A stretch of DNA of 64,000 nt, from the NCBI GenBank assembly GCA_963846925.1, contig CAWJXW010000008.1, positions 62,001-126,000 on the forward strand, in the 5' to 3' direction. Shown in pieces: positions 8,839 through 17,297 of this stretch; position 1 is the first letter of the stretch; every line of letters begins with the position of its first letter. This DNA comes from JAQBQB01 sp963846925. GTDB taxonomy: Bacteria > Gemmatimonadota > Gemmatimonadetes > Gemmatimonadales > Gemmatimonadaceae. The position numbers and the translations under genes were made by a program. A model generated the notes under the pieces. It had not been told where the DNA came from, ran no database searches, and saw only the letters and a list, made by a program, of their open reading frames with translations.

Positions 8839-10416
8839 ATGCCACGTTTTCGCACCGCGGCCGCGGCCACGCTGCTCGTCATCCCGATCGTCGCCGGCGG
8901 TTTTCTGTTGCAGGAATCGCCGACGCGGGCCAACGCCCAGTTGTTCGACCAGGTCATGTCACTGGTTCGCAATCAGTACGTGGACTCGATTCCGCAGGGA
9001 CTCACCTACGAAAAGGCCGCCCGCGGTCTGGTGAAGGAGCTGAACGATCCATACAGCGAGCTCCTTTCTCCCAAGGAATCGGAAACGTTCGAGCGGTCGA
9101 CCGGCGGCCGATACGGCGGCACGGGGATGCTGCTCGGCGAGCAGGCGCCTGGAGTGATTGTCGTCGACCGCGTCTTCCCGAATACTCCGGCGGAAGACGC
9201 CGGCGTCCAGGAGGGTGACCGCGTCGTCGCCGTGGATACGACGAAGACGACCAGTCTGCCCATCATCAAGGTCTCGGATCTACTCCGCGGCGAGCCCGGG
9301 TCGCAGGTGGCCGTGACGTACACGCGTCCGGCCGTGACTGAGCCGATCAAGCTTCGGTTCACCCGTCGCGTCATTCACGTTCCGGCCGTCTCCTATAGCG
9401 GGATCTTCGGCGATCACATCGGCTACATCCCGCTGCAGACATTCAACGAGAACGCTGCGGAGGAAGTCGCCACGGCGATCACGCAGCTCGTCGAACAGGG
9501 CGCCAAGGGCATCGTGCTCGACATGCGCGGCAATGGCGGCGGCATCGTCGATCAAGCGCTCAAGACGTCGAGTCTTTTCCTCCGCGACGGACAGGAGATC
9601 GCGAGCGTCCGGTCGCGCAATCAGCCTTCGGAAGTTCTGAAGTCGGGCGGCCACCATCTTGCTCTCACGCTGCCGCTCGTCGTGCTGGTCGACGAAGGGT
9701 CGGCGTCCGCCACGGAGATCGTCGCCGGCGCGCTGCAGGACCACGACCGCGCGCTGGTCGTCGGCGAGACTTCGTTCGGCAAGGGGCTCGTGCAGTCCGT
9801 GTATCAGTTGAGCGGCGGCTACCATCTCAAGATCACGACGGGCAAGTGGTACACGCCGAGCGGGCGGTCCATCCATCGGGATCGGCAGCTCACGTTGAGC
9901 GGCGCGCTCGTCGAGGTGCGTCCCGATTCGCTGAGCGATTCGACCAAGAAGCCGGCCTTCAAGTCGGACGGCGGGCGCGTCGTGTACGGCGGAGGCGGCA
10001 TCCACCCGGACGTGATCGTCACCGACGATACGCTCACCACCGAAGAGCGGGATTTCATTCGCGCCGCGGCCCCGCAGCGCGGGCCGATCAACATCGTGCT
10101 GCAGGCCTATGCGCTCCAGCTCAAGGGCACCGTGCAACGCGACTTCAAGGCACCGGCGGCGTGGAGCACGGAACTGATCACGCGCATGAACACGGCCGGC
10201 GTGAAACTCGACCCGAAGTTTCAGGCCGCGGAGCGGACCTTCCTCACGCGCGACCTCGAGAACCGCGTGACGCGTCTGACGTTCGGGGACGCCGCGGCCA
10301 AAGCGCGCAACCTGGCCGAGGATCATCAGTTGCTCAAGGCAATTGATTTGCTCGAGCACAGCACGACGCAGGCGCAGTTGCTGGCCGCGGCTGGGTCGGG
10401 CGTGCCGGGCAAGTAA
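8839..10416 (+). CDS. S41 family C-terminal processing peptidase (CtpA-like)
   Basis: The 525-residue protein has an N-terminal signal anchor, a helical region (DQVMSLVRNQYVD...LNDPYSELL), a PDZ domain around residues 85-170 (GVIVVDRVFPNTPAEDAGVQ), and the S41 catalytic core. The Ser is in DEGSASATEIVAGALQD and the general-base Lys in GETSFGKGLVQS, the normal Ser-Lys dyad. CtpA/Prc-type enzymes cleave exported or envelope proteins from the C-terminus. A roughly 130-residue C-terminal extension follows the peptidase core. The A/T-rich TTTTTTTAA just before the ATG offers no clear Shine-Dalgarno. A hairpin at 10459-10488 follows the gene. Confidence 0.92.
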   Translation: MPRFRTAAAATLLVIPIVAGGFLLQESPTRANAQLFDQVMSLVRNQYVDSIPQGLTYEKAARGLVKELNDPYSELLSPKESETFERSTGGRYGGTGMLLGEQAPGVIVVDRVFPNTPAEDAGVQEGDRVVAVDTTKTTSLPIIKVSDLLRGEPGSQVAVTYTRPAVTEPIKLRFTRRVIHVPAVSYSGIFGDHIGYIPLQTFNENAAEEVATAITQLVEQGAKGIVLDMRGNGGGIVDQALKTSSLFLRDGQEIASVRSRNQPSEVLKSGGHHLALTLPLVVLVDEGSASATEIVAGALQDHDRALVVGETSFGKGLVQSVYQLSGGYHLKITTGKWYTPSGRSIHRDRQLTLSGALVEVRPDSLSDSTKKPAFKSDGGRVVYGGGGIHPDVIVTDDTLTTEERDFIRAAAPQRGPINIVLQAYALQLKGTVQRDFKAPAAWSTELITRMNTAGVKLDPKFQAAERTFLTRDLENRVTRLTFGDAAAKARNLAEDHQLLKAIDLLEHSTTQAQLLAAAGSGVPGK

Positions 10417-10458
10417 TCCGGATCGCAGCCTCCGCACCACGGCTTCGCTACGCATACG

Positions 10459-10496
10459 ATCGGCGGTCCCGTTCCCGGGGCCGCCGATTCCTTTAG
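10459..10496 (+). terminator. Rho-independent-like hairpin after the S41 peptidase gene
   Basis: A 13-bp stem (10459-10471 with 10476-10488, one G-U pair) closes a TTCC loop and is followed by TCCTTTAGG, a short T-containing tail. It lies 42 bp past the peptidase stop and only 10 bp before the GTG start of the next gene, so it should separate the two transcripts. Confidence 0.55.
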
Positions 10497-10505
10497 GTTG
10501 GATGC

Positions 10506-11192
10506 GTGACGGATCGCCCCGAACCCCACGCCCACCACATCCGCGTCCAGCGGACCGCGCGGTACTTCACTCTCGGCGGGCGCGCCGACGTGGCCGCGAC
10601 GTCCTGGTGGTTCGCGCTGCACGGATACGGCCAGCTCGCCGGGGATTTCATCCGCTTTTTCTCCGACCTGGCCGCTGACGATTCGTGCGTCGTCGCGCCG
10701 GAGGCGTTGAACCGCTACTACGTCGTGAATCCGGACGTCGCGCCCGCTCGTGATCGCCCGGTGGGCGCGACGTGGATGACGCGAGAGGACCGGGCATCGG
10801 AGGTGGCCGACTACGTCGAGTATCTCGACGCGGTGTTCGATGAGGTGACGGGTGGGGGTCTCGCCGACGGCAACCGCGTGAACGTCATCGGCTTTTCACA
10901 GGGCGCAGCGACGGCGGCGAGATGGATCGCCCACGGCCGCGTGCCGGCGACGCGCCTCGTCTTATGGGGCGGGCTTGTGCCTCCTGATGCCGAGCTCACC
11001 CGAGGGCCGCAGGCACTTCGAGGCGTTCCGCTCACGTTCGTCCTCGGATCGCGCGACCACTACGTGTCCGAGGCCGCGCTCGACGAAGACGTCGCGCGTA
11101 TGGGCCGGGCCGGCATCACCGCCTCGGTCGTTCGCTTCGACGGCGGCCACGCGGTGAGCCGCGCGGCACTTCGCCAGCTAACCGGCGGGTGA
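10506..11192 (+). CDS. Alpha/beta hydrolase, phospholipase/carboxylesterase type
   Basis: The 228-residue protein has the alpha/beta-hydrolase order of motifs: an HGYGQ oxyanion segment near residue 39, the nucleophile elbow GFSQG (Ser near residue 124), an acidic residue in VLGSRDHYV, and a catalytic His in DGGHAVS. This resembles the small carboxylesterase/lysophospholipase family (Abhydrolase_2), which cleaves short acyl esters or lysophospholipids. The start is GTG at 10506. The nearest upstream ATG, at 10502, is out of frame. The gene is not obviously co-transcribed with its neighbours; the S4-domain gene downstream is convergent, with an 8-bp gap. Confidence 0.85.
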   Translation: MTDRPEPHAHHIRVQRTARYFTLGGRADVAATSWWFALHGYGQLAGDFIRFFSDLAADDSCVVAPEALNRYYVVNPDVAPARDRPVGATWMTREDRASEVADYVEYLDAVFDEVTGGGLADGNRVNVIGFSQGAATAARWIAHGRVPATRLVLWGGLVPPDAELTRGPQALRGVPLTFVLGSRDHYVSEAALDEDVARMGRAGITASVVRFDGGHAVSRAALRQLTGG

Positions 11193-11200
11193 TCGTCGCC

Positions 11201-11602
11201 TCAGCGACGCTTGCGCTCGACGAACTTCGTCAGCTCGCGGCGGTCCTTCTTGGTCGGCCGCCCACGATCCTCGAACACGAACGCGGCGGGCGCCATTCGC
11301 AGCTGCTCGGTGAGGCGATGCCGCTCGGCGACGCTGGCCTCCGTCTCCTCGTACAGCCCCTGCGCGACCGAGGCCGGACCGCGCCGCTCGGCGAGGGCGC
11401 GAACGATGAGAATATGCTCATGGGGCGGAAGGCGAAGGCGGATCTCGTCGCCCGGCTTGACCGATTTCGCCGGCTTGGCGCGCTCACCGTTCACCTCGAC
11501 CTTGCCGCCGGCGACCGCTTCCGTGGCCAACGAGCGGGTCTTGAAGAAGCGGGCGGCCCATAGCCACTTGTCCACGCGTACTGAATTGGAGTCGTCGGCC
11601 AT
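11201..11602 (-). CDS. S4-domain RNA-binding protein, Hsp15 family
   Basis: The 133-residue protein begins with a typical S4 fold: RVDKWLWAARFFKTRSLATE, then GKVEVNGERAKPAKSVKPGDEI. It has a basic C-terminal tail (RGRPTKKDRRELTKF). Hsp15 binds free 50S subunits with a stuck nascent chain and helps recycle them in E. coli. The ATG at 11602 is chosen because the S4 domain follows directly; the frame is open far upstream, but that extension is antisense to the hydrolase at 11630. It is divergent from that hydrolase, with starts 27 bp apart. Confidence 0.88.
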   Translation of the reverse strand: MADDSNSVRVDKWLWAARFFKTRSLATEAVAGGKVEVNGERAKPAKSVKPGDEIRLRLPPHEHILIVRALAERRGPASVAQGLYEETEASVAERHRLTEQLRMAPAAFVFEDRGRPTKKDRRELTKFVERKRR

Positions 11603-11629
11603 GATCGTCTTGGCTACATTTCCCAGTTG

Positions 11630-12271
11630 ATGAATACTAGCGCTCAGGCCTTCGGGTACGTGCACCGCTACTTGCCGCCGAGCGGCGACGATCCGCGCAC
11701 GTTGTTGCTGCTTCACGGTACAGGCGGCGACGAGAACGACCTCATCCCGCTCGGGCAGATGCTCGCCCCCGACGCCGGTTTGCTCAGCCCGCGCGGCACC
11801 GTCAACGAGAACGGCGCCGCGCGGTTCTTCAAGCGGCTGGCTGAGGGCGTGTTCGACATCGACGACCTGCACGCGCGGACCAAGGATCTGGTGGTGTTCA
11901 TCGAGGGCGCGGCGGGGCAGTACAAGTTCGACCCCAACCAGGTCGTCGCCGTCGGGTTCTCGAACGGCGCCAACATCGCGGGCAGCGTCCTCCTCTCGTC
12001 GCCGTCGACGCTGAACAGCGCCGTGCTCTTCCGGCCGATGGTGCCGTTCGTTCCGCAGTCGCCGGCATCGCTCGAAGGGCATCGGGTGTTCATCGGTGCG
12101 GGGGAGACGGACACGATCGTCTCGCGGCTGCATCCCGAACGGCTGGCCGAAATGCTCCGCGTGCTCGGGGCCGACGTGACGCTGAATTGGCAACCGACCG
12201 GGCACGCGCTGAGTCGCGCGGATGTGTCGGCCGCATACGACTGGCTGAATCCCGCCAAAGACGCCGAGTAG
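11630..12271 (+). CDS. Alpha/beta hydrolase (carboxylesterase family)
   Basis: The 213-residue protein carries LLLLHGTGGDENDL (oxyanion loop), the nucleophile elbow VAVGFSNGANIA, the acid in IGAGETDTIV, and a C-terminal catalytic His (PTGHALS). This matches the dienelactone-hydrolase/phospholipase group with the GFSNG elbow (MhqD/YodD-like). A TTG codon directly precedes the ATG at 11630; I choose the ATG. It ends just before the promoter and operator of the tetR operon. Its natural substrate cannot be deduced from sequence. Confidence 0.85.
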   Translation: MNTSAQAFGYVHRYLPPSGDDPRTLLLLHGTGGDENDLIPLGQMLAPDAGLLSPRGTVNENGAARFFKRLAEGVFDIDDLHARTKDLVVFIEGAAGQYKFDPNQVVAVGFSNGANIAGSVLLSSPSTLNSAVLFRPMVPFVPQSPASLEGHRVFIGAGETDTIVSRLHPERLAEMLRVLGADVTLNWQPTGHALSRADVSAAYDWLNPAKDAE

Positions 12272-12291
12272 TCTTTCTGCGCGGCCAGCGC

Positions 12292-12319
12292 TTGAAACCG
12301 GTGTTGGTTCGAGTATATT
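12292..12319 (+). promoter_or_regulatory. Sigma-70-type promoter of the tetR-tolC-emrA-like operon
   Basis: TTGAAA at 12292-12297 and TATATT at 12314-12319 are separated by 16 bp, close to the housekeeping consensus. The -10 box overlaps the palindrome that begins at 12318, which would let a bound repressor block polymerase. This is unusually A/T-rich for the region. Confidence 0.6.
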
Positions 12320-12335
12320 ACTGACGGGTCAGTAA
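12318..12335. promoter_or_regulatory. Perfect palindromic operator for the TetR regulator
   Basis: TTACTGACGGGTCAGTAA is an exact 8-bp inverted repeat with a 2-bp centre. Size and symmetry fit TetR-family operators. It overlaps the -10 box of the promoter and lies 62 bp upstream of the TetR-family gene, so autorepression of the efflux operon is the natural reading. Confidence 0.7.
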
Positions 12336-12396
12336 GATATTCGCAAACCTAATCGGCTCAGCCACAAGAGCTTAGGCTGGTAGGGCAAACACCGAC

Positions 12397-13071
12397 GTGG
12401 AAGCTTCTCGCTCGATTCACCCGCAGGAACCCCGTTGGCGCCGCCTCCCCGGGGAGCGCCCGCGGCAGATCCTCGAGGCGGCGCTCGAAGTCTTCGGCGA
12501 GCGAGGGCTCGCGGTTTCGCGTCTCGACGACATCGCCAAACGTGCCGGCCTCTCCAAGGGCACGATCTATCTGTATTTCCCCAACAAGGAAGAGCTGTTT
12601 CGCGAGGTCGTGCGAAACACCGTGGTCAGCAACATCGAGTCGAGCGAGCAGGAGATCAGTGCCATGGGCGGCCCGGCGACCGAGGTGCTCATTCGCTCGC
12701 TCCGCGCGTACTGGATTTTCATCAGGTCCGCGAAATTCGCCCCGCTCTTCCGGTTGATCCACGCCGAGATCCAGAACTTTCCCGACCTCGCGCGCTTCTA
12801 CGCCGAGGAAGTGGTGTCGCGCCGGCTGCGGTTGATCGCCTCGATCATCGAACGCGGCATCGAGTCTGGGGAATTCCGCCGCGTAGACCCGCTCTCCGCC
12901 GCGCGCATGCTTGCCGCGCCGTTCGTCATCCATGGCCTGTGGTGCACGCACCGCGACTGCTTCTCGTCCGTGGCGACGAAATCGGACGACGAAGTGCTCG
13001 ACGAGCTGATGGACTTCTATCTCCACGCGATTCGCCCGCTGCCGGGCGAATCCGTGTCCGTATCAACGTGA
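12397..13071 (+). CDS. TetR/AcrR family transcriptional regulator
   Basis: The 224-residue protein has the TetR helix-turn-helix near residues 25-70 (RQILEAALEVFGERGLAVSR, then LDDIAKRAGLSKGTIYLYF and NKEELF), followed by an all-helical ligand-binding domain. The start is GTG at 12397. TetR regulators typically repress their own operon until a ligand binds. The next genes, tolC-like and emrA-like, follow at 13 and 20 bp, and a perfect palindrome overlaps the promoter, so it probably senses a substrate of that efflux system. Confidence 0.9.
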   Translation: MEASRSIHPQEPRWRRLPGERPRQILEAALEVFGERGLAVSRLDDIAKRAGLSKGTIYLYFPNKEELFREVVRNTVVSNIESSEQEISAMGGPATEVLIRSLRAYWIFIRSAKFAPLFRLIHAEIQNFPDLARFYAEEVVSRRLRLIASIIERGIESGEFRRVDPLSAARMLAAPFVIHGLWCTHRDCFSSVATKSDDEVLDELMDFYLHAIRPLPGESVSVST

Positions 13072-13084
13072 TTCTGCCGATTTC

Positions 13085-14470
13085 ATGAACGTGAATCCCC
13101 CCCTCCCCAAAGCGATCCGCATCGGCGCGGTCTTGTCGTTGATCGCCGCGCTCGTAGCCTTTGGCGTTCGCGTCTCCGAAGCACAGACCCCGGCCCCAGC
13201 TCCTCGGAAGCTTTCCCTCGGCGAGGCGGCGCGCCTCGCCGCGTCACAGGTCGCGGTGGTGATGTCCGCTCGCCTGCGAGTCGAGGAGGCCAAGGCACGC
13301 GTCACACAGGCGCGAGCGGCCTTGCTGCCGCAGATCAGCGCGTTCCCCAACTGGTCGTCGGTCACGATCAACAGCGCGAGCTTCGGAATCAAATTCCCGA
13401 CGCAGCCCGGCCAGGCGCCCCTGTTCGACCCGAACGGATCGATCATCGGCCCGATCAATCTGTTCGACTTTCGGGGCGGCTTGACTCAAACGCTGTACGA
13501 TCCCGAAACGCACGCGAAGGTTGGCGCGGCACAATCGAACGTGGCCGCCGCGGGCGGCGACGTCGCGTCGGCCCAAGAGCAGGCCGCGTCGATCGCTGCC
13601 GTGGCGTACGTCCGCGCTCTCCGCAGCCAGGCAGTCGTCGGCGCGCGGGCCGCGGATTCGGCGCTGGCGTCGGAGCTCGTGTCGATCGCCCGCGACCAGC
13701 TCTCGGCCGGCGTCGGAGTCGCGCTCGACGTCACGCGCGCGCAATCGCAACTCGCGTCATCGCGCGCCCAGCTCATCGTCGCGCGGAACGATCGAGACCG
13801 GGCGCTCCTCGACCTTCGACGAGCGCTCAACATCGATCTGGATACGCCGCTCCAGCTCACCGACTCGCTCGAGGTGCCGGAGTCCGAGGTCGTCGAGAAC
13901 CAGACGTCGGAGACCGACGTGGCAATGAAAATGCGGCCGGACGTGCGCGCCCTCGACCTCCAGTATCTCGCCGCGCAGCAGCAGTATCAGGCGATCTACG
14001 CCGGGCATCTTCCGACCGTCGGGTTTTTCGGCAAGGACGGCGCCAACGGCCTCACGTTGAACCACTTGCTGAACACCTACTCGTATGGCGTCCAGCTCTC
14101 ATGGCCCGCGTTCGAGGGCCATCGGCGGGAAGCACAGCAGGCGGAGCAGTCGGCCGTGATCAACGAGATCGACGTGCATCGCCGTGACCTTCGCAAGCAG
14201 GTCGAGGTCGACGTGCGCGGGGCGTTGCTCGACCTGGGTTCGGCGCAACAACAGATCGACGCGTCCCGCGAGAACCAGCGTCTCGCCGAGCAGGAAGTCG
14301 CGCAGGCACGCGAGCGGTTTCGCGCCGGCGTGGCTGGAAACGCCGACGTCGTGACGGCGTCGTTCACGTTGAACCAGGCGCGCACCGGTTTGATCGACGC
14401 GCTGACGGCATACCAAAACGCGCGTGTCTCGCTCGCCCACGCCCAAGGCGTCGTCTCGCAGATTCGCTGA
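13085..14470 (+). CDS. TolC family outer-membrane efflux protein
   Basis: The 461-residue protein has a signal peptide ending near SEAQ, then two TolC-type repeats with long coiled-coil helices (LRVEEAKARVTQARAALLPQ; LAEQEVAQARERFRAGVAGN) and amphipathic strands. TolC proteins form the outer-membrane and periplasmic tunnel of tripartite exporters. It lies 13 bp after tetR and 20 bp before the membrane-fusion gene, so all three are one transcript. Length is normal for the family. Confidence 0.92.
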   Translation: MNVNPPLPKAIRIGAVLSLIAALVAFGVRVSEAQTPAPAPRKLSLGEAARLAASQVAVVMSARLRVEEAKARVTQARAALLPQISAFPNWSSVTINSASFGIKFPTQPGQAPLFDPNGSIIGPINLFDFRGGLTQTLYDPETHAKVGAAQSNVAAAGGDVASAQEQAASIAAVAYVRALRSQAVVGARAADSALASELVSIARDQLSAGVGVALDVTRAQSQLASSRAQLIVARNDRDRALLDLRRALNIDLDTPLQLTDSLEVPESEVVENQTSETDVAMKMRPDVRALDLQYLAAQQQYQAIYAGHLPTVGFFGKDGANGLTLNHLLNTYSYGVQLSWPAFEGHRREAQQAEQSAVINEIDVHRRDLRKQVEVDVRGALLDLGSAQQQIDASRENQRLAEQEVAQARERFRAGVAGNADVVTASFTLNQARTGLIDALTAYQNARVSLAHAQGVVSQIR

Positions 14471-14490
14471 ACACACTTTCGGAACCGATC

Positions 14491-15633
14491 ATGGCAACAG
14501 CAGTGAAGCAGGACCCCGCGCAGCAACAATCGAATGGGAACTTGGCGCCCGAGCCGGACGTCGAGGAATCGGGGGGCAGCCGCCGGTGGATCCTTCTGAC
14601 GGTGGTCGCCGTGCTCGTCGTCCTCGGGCTCATCTGGGGATATCGGCAATGGAGCTACGGCCGCGCCCACGAGTCCACGGACGATGCCGCGATCGACGGC
14701 CACCTCGTGCCCGTTCTGGCGAAGGTCAGCGGCTACGTACAGTTCGTCCACGCCAGCGACAACGAGCACGTGAAGGAGGACTCGCTCCTCGTTCAGATAG
14801 ATCCTGAGGAGTATCGCGTGAAGCTGTCGCAGGCCGACGCCGATCTCGCGGCTGCGCGCGCCGCCTCGGGGACCAGGAACACCGGCGGGCAGGCACAGGC
14901 CGCGGTGAGCCAGGCGACCGGCCAGCGCGCGTCGCTCGACGCGCAGATCCAGGCCGCGCGGGCCAACGAAACGAAAGCGAAGCAAGACCTCGCCCGCATG
15001 GAGGATCTCGCCGCCAAGCAGGTGATATCGAAGATGCAGCTCGACGGCGCGCGCGCCGCGGCGTCGGCCGCAACGGCCAACGTCGTCGCGCTGCAAGAGC
15101 AAACGGCCGCCGCCGGGAGCACGATCCAAGGCGCCGAAGCCGGCGTCCGTCTCGCCGACGCGCGACTCAAGGCGGCGCAAGCGGCGCGCGACAACGCCGC
15201 GCTCCAATTGTCCTACACGGGCGTGCACGCGCCCGAGTCGGGAACCGTGTCGCGAAAGCAGGTCGAGCCGGGCCAGCTCGTCGAAGCCGGTCAGCCGCTG
15301 CTCACGCTCGTCGCCGACACGGGGATCTTCGTGATCGCGAATCTCAAGGAGACGCAGCTAGCCGACATCAAGGTCGGCCTGCCGGCGGAGATCCAGGTCG
15401 ACGCGTACCACGGCGCGGCGGCGAGAGGATGCGTCGCCAGCGTCAGCGCCGCGACCGGGTCCAAGTTCGCGTTGCTCCCGCCGGACAACGCCACCGGAAA
15501 TTTCACGAAGGTCGTTCAGCGTATTCCGGTCAAGCTGCGCATCCTGGAAGGGCTCGGCGCGGATCGTCCGTTGCGCCCGGGCATGTCGGTGGACGTGCAC
15601 GTCGAGACGAAGGCGCAGCCGGTGAAATGCTGA
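14491..15633 (+). CDS. HlyD/EmrA-like periplasmic adaptor (membrane fusion protein)
   Basis: The 380-residue protein has a short cytoplasmic N-terminus, one transmembrane helix (residues about 32-50, ILLTVVAVLVVLGLIWGY), an EmrA-type biotinyl-lipoyl segment (HESTDDAAIDGHLVPVLAKV), a long coiled coil (residues about 110-230), and a beta-barrel domain (HAPESGTVSRKQVEPGQLV). EmrA-type adaptors join an inner-membrane DHA2 pump to TolC. No inner-membrane pump gene follows; the next gene is a convergent aldolase-like gene 13 bp away. The partner pump must be elsewhere or lost. Confidence 0.9.
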   Translation: MATAVKQDPAQQQSNGNLAPEPDVEESGGSRRWILLTVVAVLVVLGLIWGYRQWSYGRAHESTDDAAIDGHLVPVLAKVSGYVQFVHASDNEHVKEDSLLVQIDPEEYRVKLSQADADLAAARAASGTRNTGGQAQAAVSQATGQRASLDAQIQAARANETKAKQDLARMEDLAAKQVISKMQLDGARAAASAATANVVALQEQTAAAGSTIQGAEAGVRLADARLKAAQAARDNAALQLSYTGVHAPESGTVSRKQVEPGQLVEAGQPLLTLVADTGIFVIANLKETQLADIKVGLPAEIQVDAYHGAAARGCVASVSAATGSKFALLPPDNATGNFTKVVQRIPVKLRILEGLGADRPLRPGMSVDVHVETKAQPVKC

Positions 15634-15646
15634 CGCGATCGGCGCG

Positions 15647-16763
15647 TCAGACCGCGATCGAGTAGCCGCGGCCTCGCGCCGCCACCGGCCAGGTAGTTTC
15701 GACGACGTCGCCGCGCGCGCCGACGACGACGTCGTTCAGGTGCACGACGACGCACACGTGATTCGGCACGACGCGCACGCGCTCTCCCACCGACGGGCGC
15801 CACGCGGTCTTCGACAGATCGAGAATGCCGTGCTCCTCGGACATCGACGCGACGACGACCTCGGGTCGATCGAGCAGCGCGCCGAATCCTCCCCCCTGCC
15901 GCATCCGTTCCGCGCATCGGCTCTCGGCCGAGCGCCTTGCTCCCCGCGTCGATGACGGCCTGGTTGGGCACGGCCGTGCTCACGACGGTCGCCAGCACCG
16001 TGAACGCGCAATCCTCCCAACCGCACGCGCCGATCTCCGCGGTCGTCCGGTCGTTGTAGACGTACGTGCCCGGTCGGAATTCGGTGACACCCCGAATCTC
16101 ATGAGTATTCCATAGCGTGGGCGTCGATCCACCGCTCACGACCGTCGGATGGAGTCCGGCACGATCGAACGCGTCGACGACCTCGCCCACTGACTTCGAG
16201 AGCGACTCCAGCTTGGCCGATTGCGGCGAACCGACCGTCTCACGGATGTGGCCCGGGTAGAACGCGATCCCCGTGAACTCCAGCGGTGGCCTGGACCGAA
16301 CCGCCCGCGCGATCGCGATCGCGTCGTCGACCACCGGCACGCCGACCCGATGCATCCCGAGATCCAGCTCGACGTAGACGCCGACGCGACGATCGGCCTT
16401 GCGCGCGGCGTCGGCGATCATCTCCACGGATTCGATCGAATCCAGCGCGACAGTGACGTTCACGCCTTGGGGCAGCGCGGCGATGCGGCCGGCACGCGCC
16501 GATCCGACCGGCGGAAACGCCACCAGCAGATCGCGACAGACGTCGCTCATCACCTCCGCCTCGAAGGGCGTGGCGCACGTCAGCCCGACTGCGCCGCGCG
16601 ACAGCTGTTCACGCGCGATGCGCGGCGCCTTGTGCGTCTTGATGTGCGGCCGCAGCGCCAAACCGTGCTGGGTTGCGTACGCGGCCGCGCGGTCGAGATT
16701 TCGACCGAGCCGGTCGAGGTCGACCACCGGTACTGGCGTCTCGAGTTCGGAAAGAGGATGCAT
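15647..16763 (-). CDS. D-threonine aldolase-like PLP enzyme (one frameshift)
   Basis: The N-terminal part has the fold-type III PLP barrel of the alanine racemase/D-threonine aldolase family: the PLP lysine in PHIKTHKAP, then SGGSTPTLWNT and GTYVYND. The C-terminal part lies in another frame and ends at 15647 with VPNHVCVVVHLNDVVV and TTWPVAARG, including the HxC pair that binds the divalent metal in D-threonine aldolases. Joining the frames near 15930-15938 restores DAGSKAL...AERMRQGGGFG. Such enzymes cleave D-beta-hydroxy amino acids or dehydrate D-serine-like substrates. It is divergent from ridA, with 50 bp between starts. Repaired length is about 372 residues. Confidence 0.82.
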
Positions 16764-16813
16764 CGAATGTCGAGCGAGTCGGTTGTGTCGGACAATTCCA
16801 CGGAGAACGATGA

Positions 16814-17218
16814 ATGATACAGCGCGAGCGACAGTGGCAGCCCGTCCGGTTGGGTGACGACGTCCCGACGCCGGCTGGTGCGTACTCGCCGGCGGCCCGC
16901 GCCGGCGGCTTCGTCTTCGTGTCGGGACAGGTACCGCGCGATCCGGCCACGGGCAAGCTCGTCGGCGACGACGTCGAAGGGCAGACGAAGCAGGTCGTGG
17001 CGAACGTGGAGCGAGCCCTGCGCGCGGCGGGCGCCGAGTTGAGCGACGTCGTCTCCGTCATCGTGTATCTCGCGGACATCGACGATTGGGGCCGCTTCAA
17101 CGATGCGTACAAGACCTTGATGCCACAGCCGTACCCGACCCGCACCGCGCTGGGCGCAAGTCTGCGAGGCATCCTGGTCGAAATGAGCGCCGTCGCGTTC
17201 GTCGGCTCCGGGGGTTAA
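16814..17218 (+). CDS. ridA: RidA/YjgF/YER057c/UK114 family protein (enamine/imine deaminase)
   Basis: The 134-residue protein has the RidA signature: PAGAYSPAARAGGFVFVSGQ, QTKQVVANVERALRAAGA, a TRTALGASLRG segment with the conserved active-site Arg, and EMSAVAFV. RidA hydrolyses reactive enamine/imine intermediates released by PLP-dependent dehydratases. Its divergent neighbour is a PLP-dependent D-hydroxyamino-acid enzyme, which fits that role. The ATG at 16814 gives a normal length. A hairpin follows at 17249. Confidence 0.9.
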   Translation: MIQRERQWQPVRLGDDVPTPAGAYSPAARAGGFVFVSGQVPRDPATGKLVGDDVEGQTKQVVANVERALRAAGAELSDVVSVIVYLADIDDWGRFNDAYKTLMPQPYPTRTALGASLRGILVEMSAVAFVGSGG

Positions 17219-17248
17219 CGCCTGGAATTCGGGGGCGTCTACCGGGGG

Positions 17249-17280
17249 AAGGGCGCGTCCCCGCGCCCTTTCGTACCGTT
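17249..17280 (+). terminator. Hairpin terminator candidate after ridA
   Basis: AAGGGCGCG (17249-17257) and CGCGCCCTT (17262-17270) form a perfect 9-bp stem with a TCCC loop, followed by TCGTACCGTT. The T tract is weak. It lies 30 bp after the ridA stop. Confidence 0.45.
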
Positions 17281-17297
17281 TCCGGTGGAGGGCCACC

